From the NCBI GenBank assembly GCA_963693085.1, contig OY856409.1, positions 1,619,761,711 through 1,619,825,710 on the forward strand: DNA of 64,000 bases, given 5' to 3'. This DNA is from Alisma plantago-aquatica. Its lineage: Eukaryota; Streptophyta; Magnoliopsida; Alismatales; Alismataceae. A model generated the notes under the pieces. It ran no database searches. It had not been told where the DNA came from and saw only the letters and a program-made list of their open reading frames with translations. Position numbers and translations under genes: made by a program. Positions 26,100 to 37,069 of the stretch are shown here, piece by piece; the stretch's first letter is position 1, and every line of letters begins with the position of its first letter.

Positions 26100-27970
26100 T
26101 GATGAACCCAATTCCAACATACTTACCATGGTAACATTCCATTAATATGCGTGCACTCATATCAACAAGATGACAAGAGGTAAAATATCAGGAATCATGG
26201 TTATCATCTAGAATAAATGGAAGTTAAATCATGTTCATGTTGGATCCTAGATGGGTGATTGGATGCTCTAGGGGGGGTAAATAGAGCTGAATGCACTTAA
26301 ACAAAATTCATTAGACCTTCAAGATATATCACAAGATATGGTTGATAAATTGGAAATTTGTGTGCAACTAAAACATGCATAACAAAGGAGAGAGAGATTG
26401 AACATACACCAATTGACAAGCTATTTAGAGTGGTTCCACACTTCAAACTAGAAGTGAGTCAGTCCACTACTTAGAGAGGTCAACCTCTAGGATTTCTTAA
26501 CCTTGCACCTTCATTATATTCATTATAAGAGATACAATACATGACCACCAAAGGACTTACATATCCAATATAAAGAGTCTTCAACCTTACCAAGGACTTA
26601 CCCACTTTGCAAGGAGTCTTCCGCCTTCTTCTAAGGATTTACCTACTCTTGCACAAGTCTTCAGCCTTGTAGGGATTACCCACTCTTCTTGGATCTTCCG
26701 CCTTTGACTTCACCTTCACTCGGAGAAGCTTCCACCAAGGACTTACCCACTTGTGCAAGGAGTCTTCTGCCTTCACCAAGGTCTTACCCACTCTTGCCCC
26801 AAGTCTTCAGCCTTAATCTTCACCAAGGGATGCCTTCCCTTGTTCTTCTTCACCTCTCTTAGCCAAGAGAGAGATCCTTCATCTTCATGGTTGAAAAGAG
26901 AGATAAGGAGGTGGTGGAAGTGAGAGCCTCACAAGACATACATGTAGGACTAGCTCTCTTACAGATTTCCTACTCACTCTAACGAATGTAGAAAGTGATT
27001 AAGCTTAGAGAGAGAGGGGAGGCCGTAGGAAGTACTCAACTATAGAATAGGGACCTCACATAGAGTTTTGCATTGAATTCTCAACTTTAGAATGAAGCCC
27101 AAGGGGTCATATTTATAGATGGGGATGCCTCTTAGCCTTTGGGAACACTTAAGAATGAAAACTAGCCATTTTTTGGCTTGCAACGTATATATTTTCACTT
27201 GTTGGAACTCCACAATGGCTAGAAGTACTTTTCTACACTTTTCCGTATAGTGCAATCGGTCGAGTTTCTATAAAGGTAACTCGACCGATAGAGTAAAAGA
27301 CAAAGCCGATATTTAGACCATCAGTCGAGTTTGTACTGGGGAAACTCGACCGACCAATGAAAATCGAATTGGTCAGGTACTTCATCGGTCGAGTTCTGTG
27401 AAGTGTAAACTCAACCGATCAAAAGTCATTTTCAAGATCCAATCATGATCGGTCGAGTTTGCAACTCGACCGATGAACAACCTGATGTGAATTTTAGAAA
27501 ATGGCTTTTGAGTACTTAAATATTTGATCTAAGTGCTCCTGATTTTTTCTAAGCTTAATTACAAGTCATGCAATCATTACAAGTGATTTACAACATGATT
27601 TTCATGGATTTACATCATATTACAAAAACGTGCACTTGTATTGTCTTTGACTTGTCTTTTCTCCAAGTTGAGATGCACAAGTTAGGGCATTTGGAGTGTA
27701 TCTATACCTAATCTAAAATCACTCAAGTAGAGACATTAGACACAAATATGTGGAATGGTTAGTCATCATCAAAACACGAGTTTAGTCAATTTAGACGTGA
27801 GTCAACATTGACCTTGAGTCAATAGTTCACAAACATCATATAATTTTCACACAAAAACCATCATTCATTAATGACAAAGATAGTAGTATTTACATTTATT
27901 CACAGGAAAGAAACATCTAACCACAAGAAGAAAGGAAGTACATAGGATATACTACATCTTATACATAAAC
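26100..27970 (-). repeat. Truncated 5' LTR of gypsy element 2, split by a solo LTR
   Basis: 26100-26237 and 27830 to about 27970 are together collinear with 18724 to about 18998 of the 3' LTR, for example CACAAACATCATATAATTT. The intervening 1.59 kb is a separate insertion. Homology stops near 27970, where LINE sequence starts, and does not resume after the LINE. Confidence 0.82.
26238..27824 (-). mobile_element. Sirevirus-like copia solo LTR, 1,587 bp
   Basis: On + it runs from TGTTGGATCC to GAGTCAATA, between perfect 5-bp duplications GTTCA (26233-26237 and 27825-27829). The sister LTR of element 2 shows the empty site. It is homologous to the LTRs at 33425-34807 and 43764-46910, which fixes its orientation as minus. 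Read on that strand it starts TATTGAC and ends CCAACA, so its ends are TA..CA rather than TG..CA. Four stem-loops with arms CGGTCGAGTTT/AAACTCGACCG lie at about 27250-27475. Confidence 0.87.
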
Positions 27971-30775
27971 CTACAATAACAAATCTAGATATAATATCAT
28001 TCCCCAAGTGAACATCAATGGTATTCCTACTGTCAATAAATATCTGATTACCTCACACATTGTCAAACATTTCCAACACATTTTCAACGCCAACCATAAG
28101 CCATTATTTCTTAACTCGATCAATTGGCAGTTATTGTGTGGCTGCAACATTAACTCTCCCACAGACATTGTCAAACCTTTCACTCCAAAAGAACTTGATC
28201 AGGCTATCCAATTCTTAGGCAGAAACAAATTTCCTGGTCTAGATGGTCTCAATGTAGAATTCAACCTAACAAATTGAAACCACTACAAGATGGATTTCTA
28301 GGCTCTTCTTCTAGATCTTCACCTCCACAACAATGCCCACAACATCCTCAAATATCTCAGCCACAACTTCATCGCTCTCATCAAGAAGGTTGATCAACCG
28401 AAGATCATTTCACAATTCAGACCCATTAGTCTCATCAACACCTCATATACAATCATAACAAAAACACGTGTGAATAGGATTAAACCATATATGAAGGACA
28501 CCATTCCCTTAAACCAGAATGCTTTTATCAAGAACCACAATATCCATGATGCCTGCATTATGGTTAATGAAACCATTCACCTCTTCTAAAAGAACAAAAC
28601 CCCTCTGATAGCCATCAAACTCGATTTTGAGAAAGCATTTGATTACATAAATTGTGATTGTCTTATCAAAGCTTTAGCTGGCTATGGCTTTCCAGAAACC
28701 TGAAATACCTGGATTCATGCCTGTATCTCCATCAACTTCTTCTCCACTATCATCAATGGATCACCATTTGGACATTTCAAAAACACAAACGGTCTTAGAC
28801 AAGGATATCCTTTATCACCTTACCACTTCATCATTGTGGCTTCTCTTCTCACTAACATGATCAAACTTGGAACATCCCAGGGTCTCATCTCTTCACCCCA
28901 AGAATTTCAGGTGAACATTATCCAATTTGCTGACTATACCATCATCCTGGTCACACCAGAAGACAATATCATCATTAACACCATTCGTATCATTGGCATT
29001 TTCTCATATATTTCGGGCATGAAGATCAACCTCTCTAAATCCTCCATCTTTGGGGTGAACACAACACAAGCTACTATAAACAAATACAAATACCTCCTCA
29101 AATGCAAATCGAATGTCTTTCCCATCAGCTATCTTGGGTTGCCTATAACCCCTCTAAAAATTACTCACACCATCTGGACTCCTATCATAGACAAAATCAA
29201 CACCAGATTAAATTCATGGACAAACAACTTCCTCAACCTTGTTGGACGCCTCACCCTCCTTAACAGCGTCATCACTTCCATCATCACCCATTTCCAGAGT
29301 TGCATCTCTTTACCCACCAAAACCAAAAACATGATCGACCAAATCAGAAGGAACTTCCTATGGAACAACCACAATCTAAAAGGTTTAAACAACAAACACT
29401 TCCATATGGTCAATTGGAACACCATCATAGCTCCAACTAAATTTGGAGGATATAAAAACTCATGCTTTATGTCTTATTTCTAAGATTATCAACGTTCTCT
29501 CGAACAAAGACAACAAGGTGTGGAGTCACTTAATAGTTTAGAAATACTATCAAAATACTCCAACATGGCATAAAACTAGAAAAAACACCTCATCACCTCT
29601 TTGGCGGTATATCAACAACAACTTGCACCTGATCAGAAACCTTATTAATACTCCTCAACATAGCCACTGCAAGATTAACTTCTGGGAAGACCCTTTGTAT
29701 CATCACAACTCCATCAGAAATCTTCACCCTCACACTCACACTCCCATTCCTAGAAATATGACTTCCATAAACATTGCAAAAGCCCTCAAACTTCTCACTA
29801 GTAATAGAACAAACGCACTCAAGAGATATCTCCTTACCTTCATAAACAACAACGGCTTGAGAGACATCATCTACGAGCTGGAGAACAACACAAGCAATAA
29901 AATCTCCTAGAAGTGGGGTCCTGATTATACACCAAAAACAGCCTACACCTTTCTGTCCTATAAAAGTCTTTTATCAAACCAGACTCATATATGGAAGACC
30001 AAATGGCCATAAAACATAAAATCTTCTTCTGGCTAACCTTACATAACAAACTCCTCACTGATCACAACATCACTCGTAGAGGTTTCTTAGGACCCACTAG
30101 ATGCTACCTTTGCAAAAAAGATACAGACACTACTGAACATATCTTTATTCACTGCAAGTTGATAACAACCATCTTCAAAAACTTCTACGCAGATTATTTT
30201 GAAATTCATAATCTCTTTACAGAACCAAATAGTATAAAACCTCTTACACAATTTGTGAAATTAAATACGGAAGATATCCTCATCAATATCCTTTGGAACG
30301 TCTGGGGAAAAGAAATCAGAGAAAATATAATAACTCCAATAGACACATACAAAATATTTTTTCTAACATTTTACCGGACCTTGCAACTCTCACTTCATAC
30401 AGGACAGGCCACAACTTCCATCAGGGTGAACCAAGTTGAAGATTACTCAGAGAACTTTTTTGTTGATAATGGTGGTGGAGGTATCTACACCTTGAAGAAA
30501 ATCCTAGAAGATGGATCAGACTTCTGATGGAGATGCATCTGATGCTATTACACTTTTGTTAGCTTTATTTTTTTATGTTGGGGTTTTGTTCAAGGGACGT
30601 CTCCCCCACGAACATATCGTAGCTTTCCCATATGCATGTTTTCACTACTATTTTTAGGTTGGACTGGTTTTACTTTACACTCAATAGTAGCTTCTCTTTG
30701 CTTGCAGTCGTGCAGTCGTAATTTAGTTTGTAAGCTATCATTATCTTATTATTGGATGAACTTTTCTCAAAAAAG
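27970..30775 (+). mobile_element. L1-type LINE, 5'-truncated
   Basis: A non-LTR reverse transcriptase ORF2 (see the pseudogene at 28008-30527) is followed by about 240 bp of 3' UTR and a short A-rich end (CTCAAAAAAGAAATTT, about 30762-30777). The start abuts the truncated LTR of element 2. Only ACCTAC is shared by both flanks, too short to call a target duplication. Confidence 0.8.
28008..30527 (+). pseudogene. LINE ORF2: reverse transcriptase with C-terminal zinc-knuckle domain, inactive
   Basis: The endonuclease end is missing. RT motifs appear in order: PGLDGLN (about 28235), FRPISLI-like text (about 28420), and SYLGLPI further on (about 29125-29150). The catalytic box reads FADYT near 28928, so the second Asp of FADD is Tyr and the enzyme would be dead. 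The zf-RVT module TRCYLCKKDTDTTEHIFIHC (about 30090-30160) is preserved. Frames change near 28280, 28830, 29480 and 29990. The coding strand is strikingly C- and A-rich. Confidence 0.82.
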
Positions 30776-30855
30776 AAATTTACCTACGGATACGATTTGC
30801 CTCAGTACAATTGGCATACCTTCGAATATTTTCAAATGATTGTCCCAGCTCTCAT

Positions 30856-30883
30856 TTTTTTTTTAAGAGGAGCGATCTATTCA
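30856..30883 (-). mobile_element. 28-bp retro-insertion remnant with 13-bp target duplication
   Basis: TCCCAGCTCTCAT occurs at 30843-30855 and again at 30884-30896. Between them is a run of nine T followed by 19 other bases, which on the minus strand is a short tag with a poly-A tail. This is what an extremely 5'-truncated LINE or SINE insertion looks like. It lies upstream of the carboxylesterase gene. Confidence 0.6.
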
Positions 30884-31050
30884 TCCCAGCTCTCATAATA
30901 ATAATGTCAAGTAAGTGTTGTGTTTCTATAATTTTAGTGCTGGAGAATGACTCGAGGACACTTAAAACGGCAGCAGTGGTAGCTCCTCTCCAATCTAGCA
31001 AAATGGGCCCAGCATCACCAAAGCGCCAGGACGAGAAGCTCTTCGGAAAC

Positions 31051-32103
31051 ATGGAACCGGAGGTGGAATACGAGATTCCGAGGATCCTGCGCGCCTACAA
31101 GGACGGCCGCGTTGAACAGTTCACGGGGACATCCGTGGTTCCCCCCACCGCACCAGACCCGGCCACAGGAGTCTTCTCGAAGGACGTTGCCATCCTCCCT
31201 CGTCTGGGCGTCTCCGCTCGGTTGTACCTCCCCAGAGAAACCCCGCCGGGGAAGAAATTGCCCGTGCTGGTGTACTACCACGGCGGTGCGTTCTGCGTCG
31301 AGTCCACCTTTTCCCCGATCTACCACGGGTACCTCAGCTCGGTGGTGTCCCGGTGCGGTGTCGTGGTCGTGTCGGTGAACTACCGCTTGGCACCGGAGCA
31401 CCGGCTCCCTGCGGGGTACGAAGACTGCTGGGCTGCGCTAAAGTGGGTTGCCGCCGCTGCCCAGGGCGGGGATGGGGGACGGGAGAGAGAACCATGGCTG
31501 GCGGAGCACGCGGACATAGGGCGAATTTTCATCGCGGGGGACAGCGCAGGTGGGAACATCTGCCACTGGGTGGCGATCAAGGCCGGGGAAGCAGCTGGGA
31601 TCTCCGCAGGTGTGGGAATTGAAGGTATGGTGCTTGTCCATGCTTGTTTCTGGGGAAAGCAGCCGCTAAAGTCAGAGAATCCCAGACGCAGTGAGAAGTT
31701 CGAGAAGCACTGGAAGTTCGTTTGCTCGCCGGAGGCGGAGGCCGGGAAGGGGATGGACCACCCGTGGATGAACCCGTGGGCCGAAGGGGCGCCGAGTGCG
31801 TCCAGGCTCGGATGTAGGCGCGTGCTGATTTTAGCTGCAGAATTGGATGACTTCTTTGAGCGGAATTGGCAGTATTACGACAAGCTCAGGGAGAGCGGGT
31901 GGCCGGGGAAGGTTGAGATTATGGAGATTCCAGGGGAGCGGCATGTGTTCCATCTTGTAAAGCCGTCGTGCGACGGGGCCAAGCAGATGATGGACCGCCT
32001 CGCTGTATTCGTTAACGGCGACGGTGCTCGGAAGCATTTTGACGACTCTGGAGGATCATTGCTGTTACCTCATCCCGCAGGTCGCACTCGCAGCTGCATT
32101 TAA
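31051..32103 (+). CDS. Plant carboxylesterase (CXE / GID1-like alpha/beta hydrolase)
   Basis: Predicted soluble serine hydrolase of 350 residues acting on carboxylic esters; the substrate cannot be read from sequence. The oxyanion-hole motif HGGAF is at 77-81, after VLVYY. The nucleophile elbow GDSAGGN has Ser165. Asp266 in AELDDF and His298 in GERHVFH complete the triad. The N-terminal YKDGRVE at 16-22 and TGVFSKDV at 39-46 are typical of the CXE family, whose members are about 310-350 residues. I chose ATG 31051 because MEPEVEYEIPR then aligns with family starts; in-frame ATGs at 31003 (366 aa) and 30904 are alternatives. The reading frame has no intron, as in many CXE genes. It is much more GC-rich than its surroundings. 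A LINE ends about 275 bp upstream, so promoter space is short or lies within the LINE. Confidence 0.88.
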   Translation: MEPEVEYEIPRILRAYKDGRVEQFTGTSVVPPTAPDPATGVFSKDVAILPRLGVSARLYLPRETPPGKKLPVLVYYHGGAFCVESTFSPIYHGYLSSVVSRCGVVVVSVNYRLAPEHRLPAGYEDCWAALKWVAAAAQGGDGGREREPWLAEHADIGRIFIAGDSAGGNICHWVAIKAGEAAGISAGVGIEGMVLVHACFWGKQPLKSENPRRSEKFEKHWKFVCSPEAEAGKGMDHPWMNPWAEGAPSASRLGCRRVLILAAELDDFFERNWQYYDKLRESGWPGKVEIMEIPGERHVFHLVKPSCDGAKQMMDRLAVFVNGDGARKHFDDSGGSLLLPHPAGRTRSCI

Positions 32104-32586
32104 CTTCATCCTCCGATGGTGATGGTACGTATTGATACTTGTATTTCGAAATATACAGAATTGTCTGAGGATGTCAAAAATCTTTTGCTGTATGTTTCTC
32201 TAATTTCGATTGATATTGCCGGTGTGGTCAGTATCTCATTCTAGTGATCCGGTTGTAGCAAGCAGCTTCCTTGCCGCCTGGGCGGGCAAACAGTATTTTA
32301 CGAATCAAATTCCGGTCAGCAAGGCGGACGCATGCAGTGAACAATTTAGTTATAGGAAAGAGTTGTTCCTTTTCTTCCTTTTTTTACTATATAATCAGTG
32401 TAGAATACATTATATCATCAGATGAAAATGCTACGTTTTTCTTACTAGACCGAGAAAGGAATAAAATAGGGATACACGAGCACTTGTGTATATATAGGCT
32501 CTCAACCTAGGAGCACCTGTTCCATATGTTGAAAACCTTCACAAATGTGGGGGGGGGGGGAGGAGAGAGAGAGATCTCCTTAGAAC
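32104..32586 (+). other. 3' flank of the carboxylesterase gene
   Basis: Probable 3' UTR and downstream sequence. AATAAA at 32460-32465 could be a poly-A signal, about 360 bp after the stop; closer signals are not obvious. A 12-base G run followed by GA repeats is at 32549-32575. Confidence 0.45.
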
Positions 32587-33225
32587 TAGGAATGACAAAA
32601 TAAGATCCGACCAGAATTCAGAACTTTATAAGCAAGTTAGGTCTAAGATTTTTGACCCGGTCTAAAATTGACCGAACCCAAAGCACCCAAAATTAATTTT
32701 AGGCTCGGGTTTGGGTTTGGATTTCAGACCTGATCTTACCTGATTGACCCAAAATTCATAGTTATATATTCAAATAAAGTTACAAATATTAAAGTTTAAG
32801 ACTCCCAAAGGCCTATAAAATTACTAACCCAACACTTATGAAGTTTTTTCTGACAATTCTGCATAGTTTTGTATTGGTTTATATGATTTATTATGCTAAT
32901 TATTTTACAAATTTGTGTTTGAAACTCTCAAACAAACTACGATGTGTTTCTCGATCACATTATAAGTTTATTTACATAGGAATGTGTTGAGTACACTTAA
33001 TAATTATCAATCATTAGACAAATTATAATTTTTTTTAAATTGTTCTCTTGGTATTTGGATTTACGGGTCACACCTGATAGACCTAAAAATATTTAGGGGT
33101 CAGGTTAAGGTCAAGAGGTTCGAATTGAAAATCTATTTGTTACAAGTTTAAGGTCTAGTATAAAAATGTTGACCCAAATTGACCCGAAATAAAACTCGAT
33201 CAACACGAACCCAATTGCCACCCAT
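32587..33225. mobile_element. Decayed hAT-like miniature element (tentative)
   Basis: The left end TAGGAATGACAAAATAAG and the inverse of the right end, TATGGGTGGCAATTGGGT, are imperfect inverted repeats of the TAGGGNTGNCAAT type seen intact at 16307-17022. Interior tracts rich in GACCC/GGGTC and GGTTTGGGTTTGG resemble hAT subterminal repeats. No 8-bp target duplication is visible, so this is either old or mis-bounded. Confidence 0.5.
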
Positions 33226-33424
33226 ATATTTGAAACAATATCCCCAACAAGAAGTAGTTGGATTATTCATAGGAAGGGCATTCCTGCATTACACACCATA
33301 AGTGAAATGATAAATAAACCAATGGGATTTTTATCTAGCATCATGAAATAATTGTTAGCAGTATCAACAATGATCATGGCGAATGTTGTGAGGTTGATGA
33401 TCTGGTCGACTCACATGAGTTATT

Positions 33425-34807
33425 TGTTGGATCTATGGGTTCTAGACGCGGGGGGGGGGGGGTGAATAGAGCTAAAACTACTTAAACAAAATACATTAGA
33501 TCTTCAAGATAATTGCTAAAAGATGTTGTTGTATTGAAAAGCAAGGGGAAGAGAGATTGAACAAACACACAAGAAGGCTAAGATGTATAGTGGTTCCAAC
33601 CTCCAATATAGGAAATTTACATCCATTACTAAGAGGGGTCAATCTCTGGGAATTCCAACCATGTCATGATTCTTATATTTCATTATAATAATTACAATAT
33701 ATAGACCTCCTTGTTCAAGGTCAAGGTACCTAGCTTTCCTTTTAAGGTTAAGGGAGCCAACAACCATCATAAAGGACTTACCTATGTACCTACCAAGAAT
33801 CTTTCGCCTTCACCAAGGTCTTACCTATTCTTACAGAAGATATTTTGCCTTTGATCACCCTTCCTTCTTCAAGGAAGTTCACCTCCTTCTTCAAGGAGAT
33901 CACCTTCAAGTCACCACTTTGCTAGAGAGAGTTTGGGAAAGAGAGTGGAGAGCTTCACAAGATGTACATTGGGGCAACTCTCTTACAAGGACCCTAACTC
34001 ACTCAATTGGATGTAGATTTGTAAACAAGTTTGAGAGAGATTAGGGGCTCCTGAAGGAAAAATCACTCAACTATAGCAAGGGAGCATAAAAGGAAAACTT
34101 TGATAGAAGTCCAAAGACCCATATTTATATTTGAGGATGCCTACTAGATACTAGATCACATAGGATCAAATTCTAGCTGTTTTGGGTGCTCCAAAGGCAT
34201 ATTTTTGAGTTTTGCAAAGCTCCAGTCAGTAGAAATATTTTTTTGCTCTTTACTATACAATGTTTTCGATTGAGTTACCTCTTGGGAAACTCAACCTATG
34301 ATACTATAAGATCAAACAATTTGAAGTTGTTGGTTGAGTTTATCCTAGATGAAACTCGGTCAATGGCTTTAATTTGTTTTACTACAACACGAATTCGGTC
34401 AAGTTGCCACCATGACAAACTCGACCAACACTGGGAATTGCCAAGAGCCAGATTGATAGTCGTCTGAGTTGCCACCAGGACAAACTCGACCGTCAAGCAT
34501 GTATGTGATCAATTTAGACACATGATCAAAAAGTGTTTGAATGTTCGAATTAAGTGCTCTCAATTTTTATGAAGCTTATTTACATGTCATACATTCAATA
34601 CAAATGATTTACAACATGATTCTAATAGAGATATTATTCTTAAAAACTTGCATTTGTATTAATTTTGACTTGTATTCTAGCAAACTAGATTTTGCTAATT
34701 TCGTCCTCTTGATGTACCTAATACCTAAAATTGATCTCAAATAGACATATTAGATACACTTGAATGGAATGATTAATTCATCATTAAAACATGGACAGTG
34801 TTAACTA
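33425..34807 (-). repeat. 3' LTR of the Sirevirus-like element
   Basis: 1,383 bp. The + strand edge is TGTTGGATCT with a 13-base G run at 33450-33462. The other edge is AACTA next to the polypurine tract. Stem-loop remnants with arms of the GGTYGAGTT/AACTCGACC type lie at about 34268-34490. It is the uninterrupted counterpart used to show the solo LTR insertion at 44178. Confidence 0.85.
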
Positions 34808-35413
34808 TCTCCCCCATTTTGAAGATGAAAACCCATTTTTTAAATACTAAAAAGGACTAAAATTTTAAGCATTTTTACCTTTGATATGTAGGGGGGTACA
34901 TGAATGTTGGAAGCGATTGCTCCCCCTCAGATTATTCTTACCTTCACCTATAAGGTTAATTATCCAAAAACAAAACCACCATATATATGTGTAATGCAAT
35001 TGTCAATAAGCAAGAGATATGCAATTTTTGATCAATTTCAATATTGAGCCAAGCTATTTCTCCCCCTTTGCCATATAAAAAAGGGAGGGGGTAGAAGAGC
35101 TAGGTCTGGTCTTTTCCAACTCACAAGCATCATATACACGCATGAAGCATAAAATAGCTAGAGAGAACTAATAATACTAACTCATAATCATAATATAGGA
35201 GTGCACACACCAAAACTCATATAGTAACATAGCCAAGAGTTCATGGTACAAAAGATAATGATTACAACCAAAGGAAATTAGTCTATGATGAAAATAAAAC
35301 AACAAAGAACGACATGAAGATATAAAAATAGTGCCTCAAATACATATGTCTTATGCAAAAGACATGTTAATCCTACAAAATGATAGGTACATGGGCACTC
35401 TCAGACCTAAGAA

Positions 35414-37069
35414 CTAAACATCTAGATCATCTACTTCCAGGTCTTCCTCAGGGTTGTAATCCTCATCACTAGTGTGCTTAGGGTGCATAAAAGATGCAGG
35501 AGCAGAAGCACTCGCATCATCATCATTGATTCCATCATCATCAGAACCTTATACCTTACCATCATTGTCATCATCATCATCATCATCCTCAGCCTCAACT
35601 TCCTCAACTACCTCCATGTCATCAATATGATCAAAAGAGCGAGTGGTTGTCCACCAAAGTGTTACTCTCACCATGACATGCTGGTTTCAAACAACACCTT
35701 TTCTTGCTCATAAGAGGGGGTAGAAACCCCATCAAAGTCAACAAGCATATCAAACATAGGGCCAAGTGGGAGGGAAAGGAACTGAGTGGCACTCAGTTGT
35801 GGATGAGGGGAAGCAGGTGTAGTTCCATCACCGGAAGCAACGTGTAAAGTGGAAGAGGCATATTGATGGGTAGGAAAAAACTAATCATATGTATGTGTGG
35901 CATAATCAGTGGCAAAGAAAGAAGGCTATTATGATTGATATGGGTTAGGGAAGGATAAGTTCATATTTGACATGATGTAAACTAGATCATGATGAAGATG
36001 TTCCTAGACCTACATTTGGTTGGCATTATGGTGCGTCATGTAAACCATGAGGGTCTAATTTGACACACAAAAATGATCACTAGAAGATTGAGGTGTTGGA
36101 GGAGGAGATTGGGCAGAGGAGGAGGCACCAGGGGTGAAGGAGCTAGAGGATTGGGATGACTTCTTGATTTTGGTCTTAGTGATACACAAATGTTCAGTTT
36201 TGAGGATAGTTCAAGTCTTTGAAGAGTGATTCCTCGGTGAGTAAATGAAACATATCAGATATCAGATTGGGATATGGAGGTTGCGAGTCATGGGTGTTCT
36301 TTTATGATTCAAAACAAGTCATATGATGAATAATGTATCTGGCCCATTTGACTCAAAGACCCTAAGGGATATAGTACACAATCATTGTGGAGTTCTCTAC
36401 AATGTTTGTTTGATTTCTCTTTGGATGGGCATTGCAGTTCACTATGAGTACAATGATGTGTGACTTTAGGTCCATGGAAGAAGAGGGTAGGATGACTTTC
36501 TTCCTAAAAGGTAGGTCAAGGTTCTTCAAAGCTTTGTGAATATTGGACAATGGTAATTCAGTTTCAAATATTTTGTATAACTCTTTAGGATAAAGAAAAT
36601 CTAGGAAATTTGAATAGGTAGACTCCCAATTGGATGCGGGGGTTGCTCCAATCAAGTAATAATTTAGGTTATCCTCATAGATCATGAGCCCAGTTCATGC
36701 AACCATGGAAGTAAGAGTGACTGGGTGCTAGGTTGAGGAACAAGGGTGGTGAAGTTCCATGTTAGATTAACATAGAAATCATAGACAACCTTAGTGATAG
36801 TGTGAGAATTGAAAAGGTGATATCTTTCAACGCAAAGTATATGAAGGCATTGTTTCATAAATAGTTCATTGATTGCATAAAGAGTCCCTAGAATCCAAAA
36901 AAGGTCTATAATGGAAAGGGGAATGAGGGAGAAACTCCCTATACCAATTTACATCTTGTGTATGTATAAAGGAGGCATCATCATACCCAAGGATGTGAGT
37001 GTTTAGAGTTGTAGTAGGGTTAGAGGTGTTCCTAGTGTAGAAGCTTTGCTTCTTCCCATTTGTAGCCAT
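35414..37069 (-). pseudogene. Envelope-like third ORF of the Sirevirus-like element, broken
   Basis: It starts MATNGKKQS at 37069 and can be followed with interruptions to a TAG at 35416-35414. Recognisable open pieces are 37069-36866 and 36685-36362. The C-terminal part is acidic: the run of CAT repeats at 35560-35590 on + encodes a poly-Asp stretch, and the last residues are rich in Asp and Glu (NPEEDLEVDDLD). Position between RNase H and polypurine tract, and this composition, match the envelope-like ORF described in Sireviruses; a membrane-fusion function is not established. No transmembrane segment can be claimed. Confidence 0.6.

Larger units (their letters stand above)
18724..27970 (-). 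mobile_element. Tekay-like Ty3/gypsy chromovirus, element 2 (minus strand, 5' LTR truncated)
   Basis: On the minus strand the order is truncated 5' LTR (about 27970 to 26100), primer site, badly decayed gag, protease, RT, RNase H, integrase, chromodomain, polypurine tract, and 3' LTR (21734 to 18724). About 275 bp at the inner end of the 5' LTR match 18724-18998 of the 3' LTR; the rest of the 5' LTR is missing where a LINE begins. A SINE sits in the 3' LTR and a copia-type solo LTR in the 5' LTR, so element 2 is older than both. Confidence 0.88.

Noticed and set aside
27967..30785. Target duplication of the LINE
   Set aside because: Only ACCTAC is shared by both flanks, which is too short to be meaningful.
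31015..31641. Antisense and out-of-frame ORFs over the carboxylesterase gene
   Set aside because: Shadows of a GC-rich coding frame; only the + frame from 31051 carries the hydrolase motifs.
35560..35600. CAT microsatellite
   Set aside because: Explained as the poly-Asp coding run of the minus-strand envelope-like ORF.
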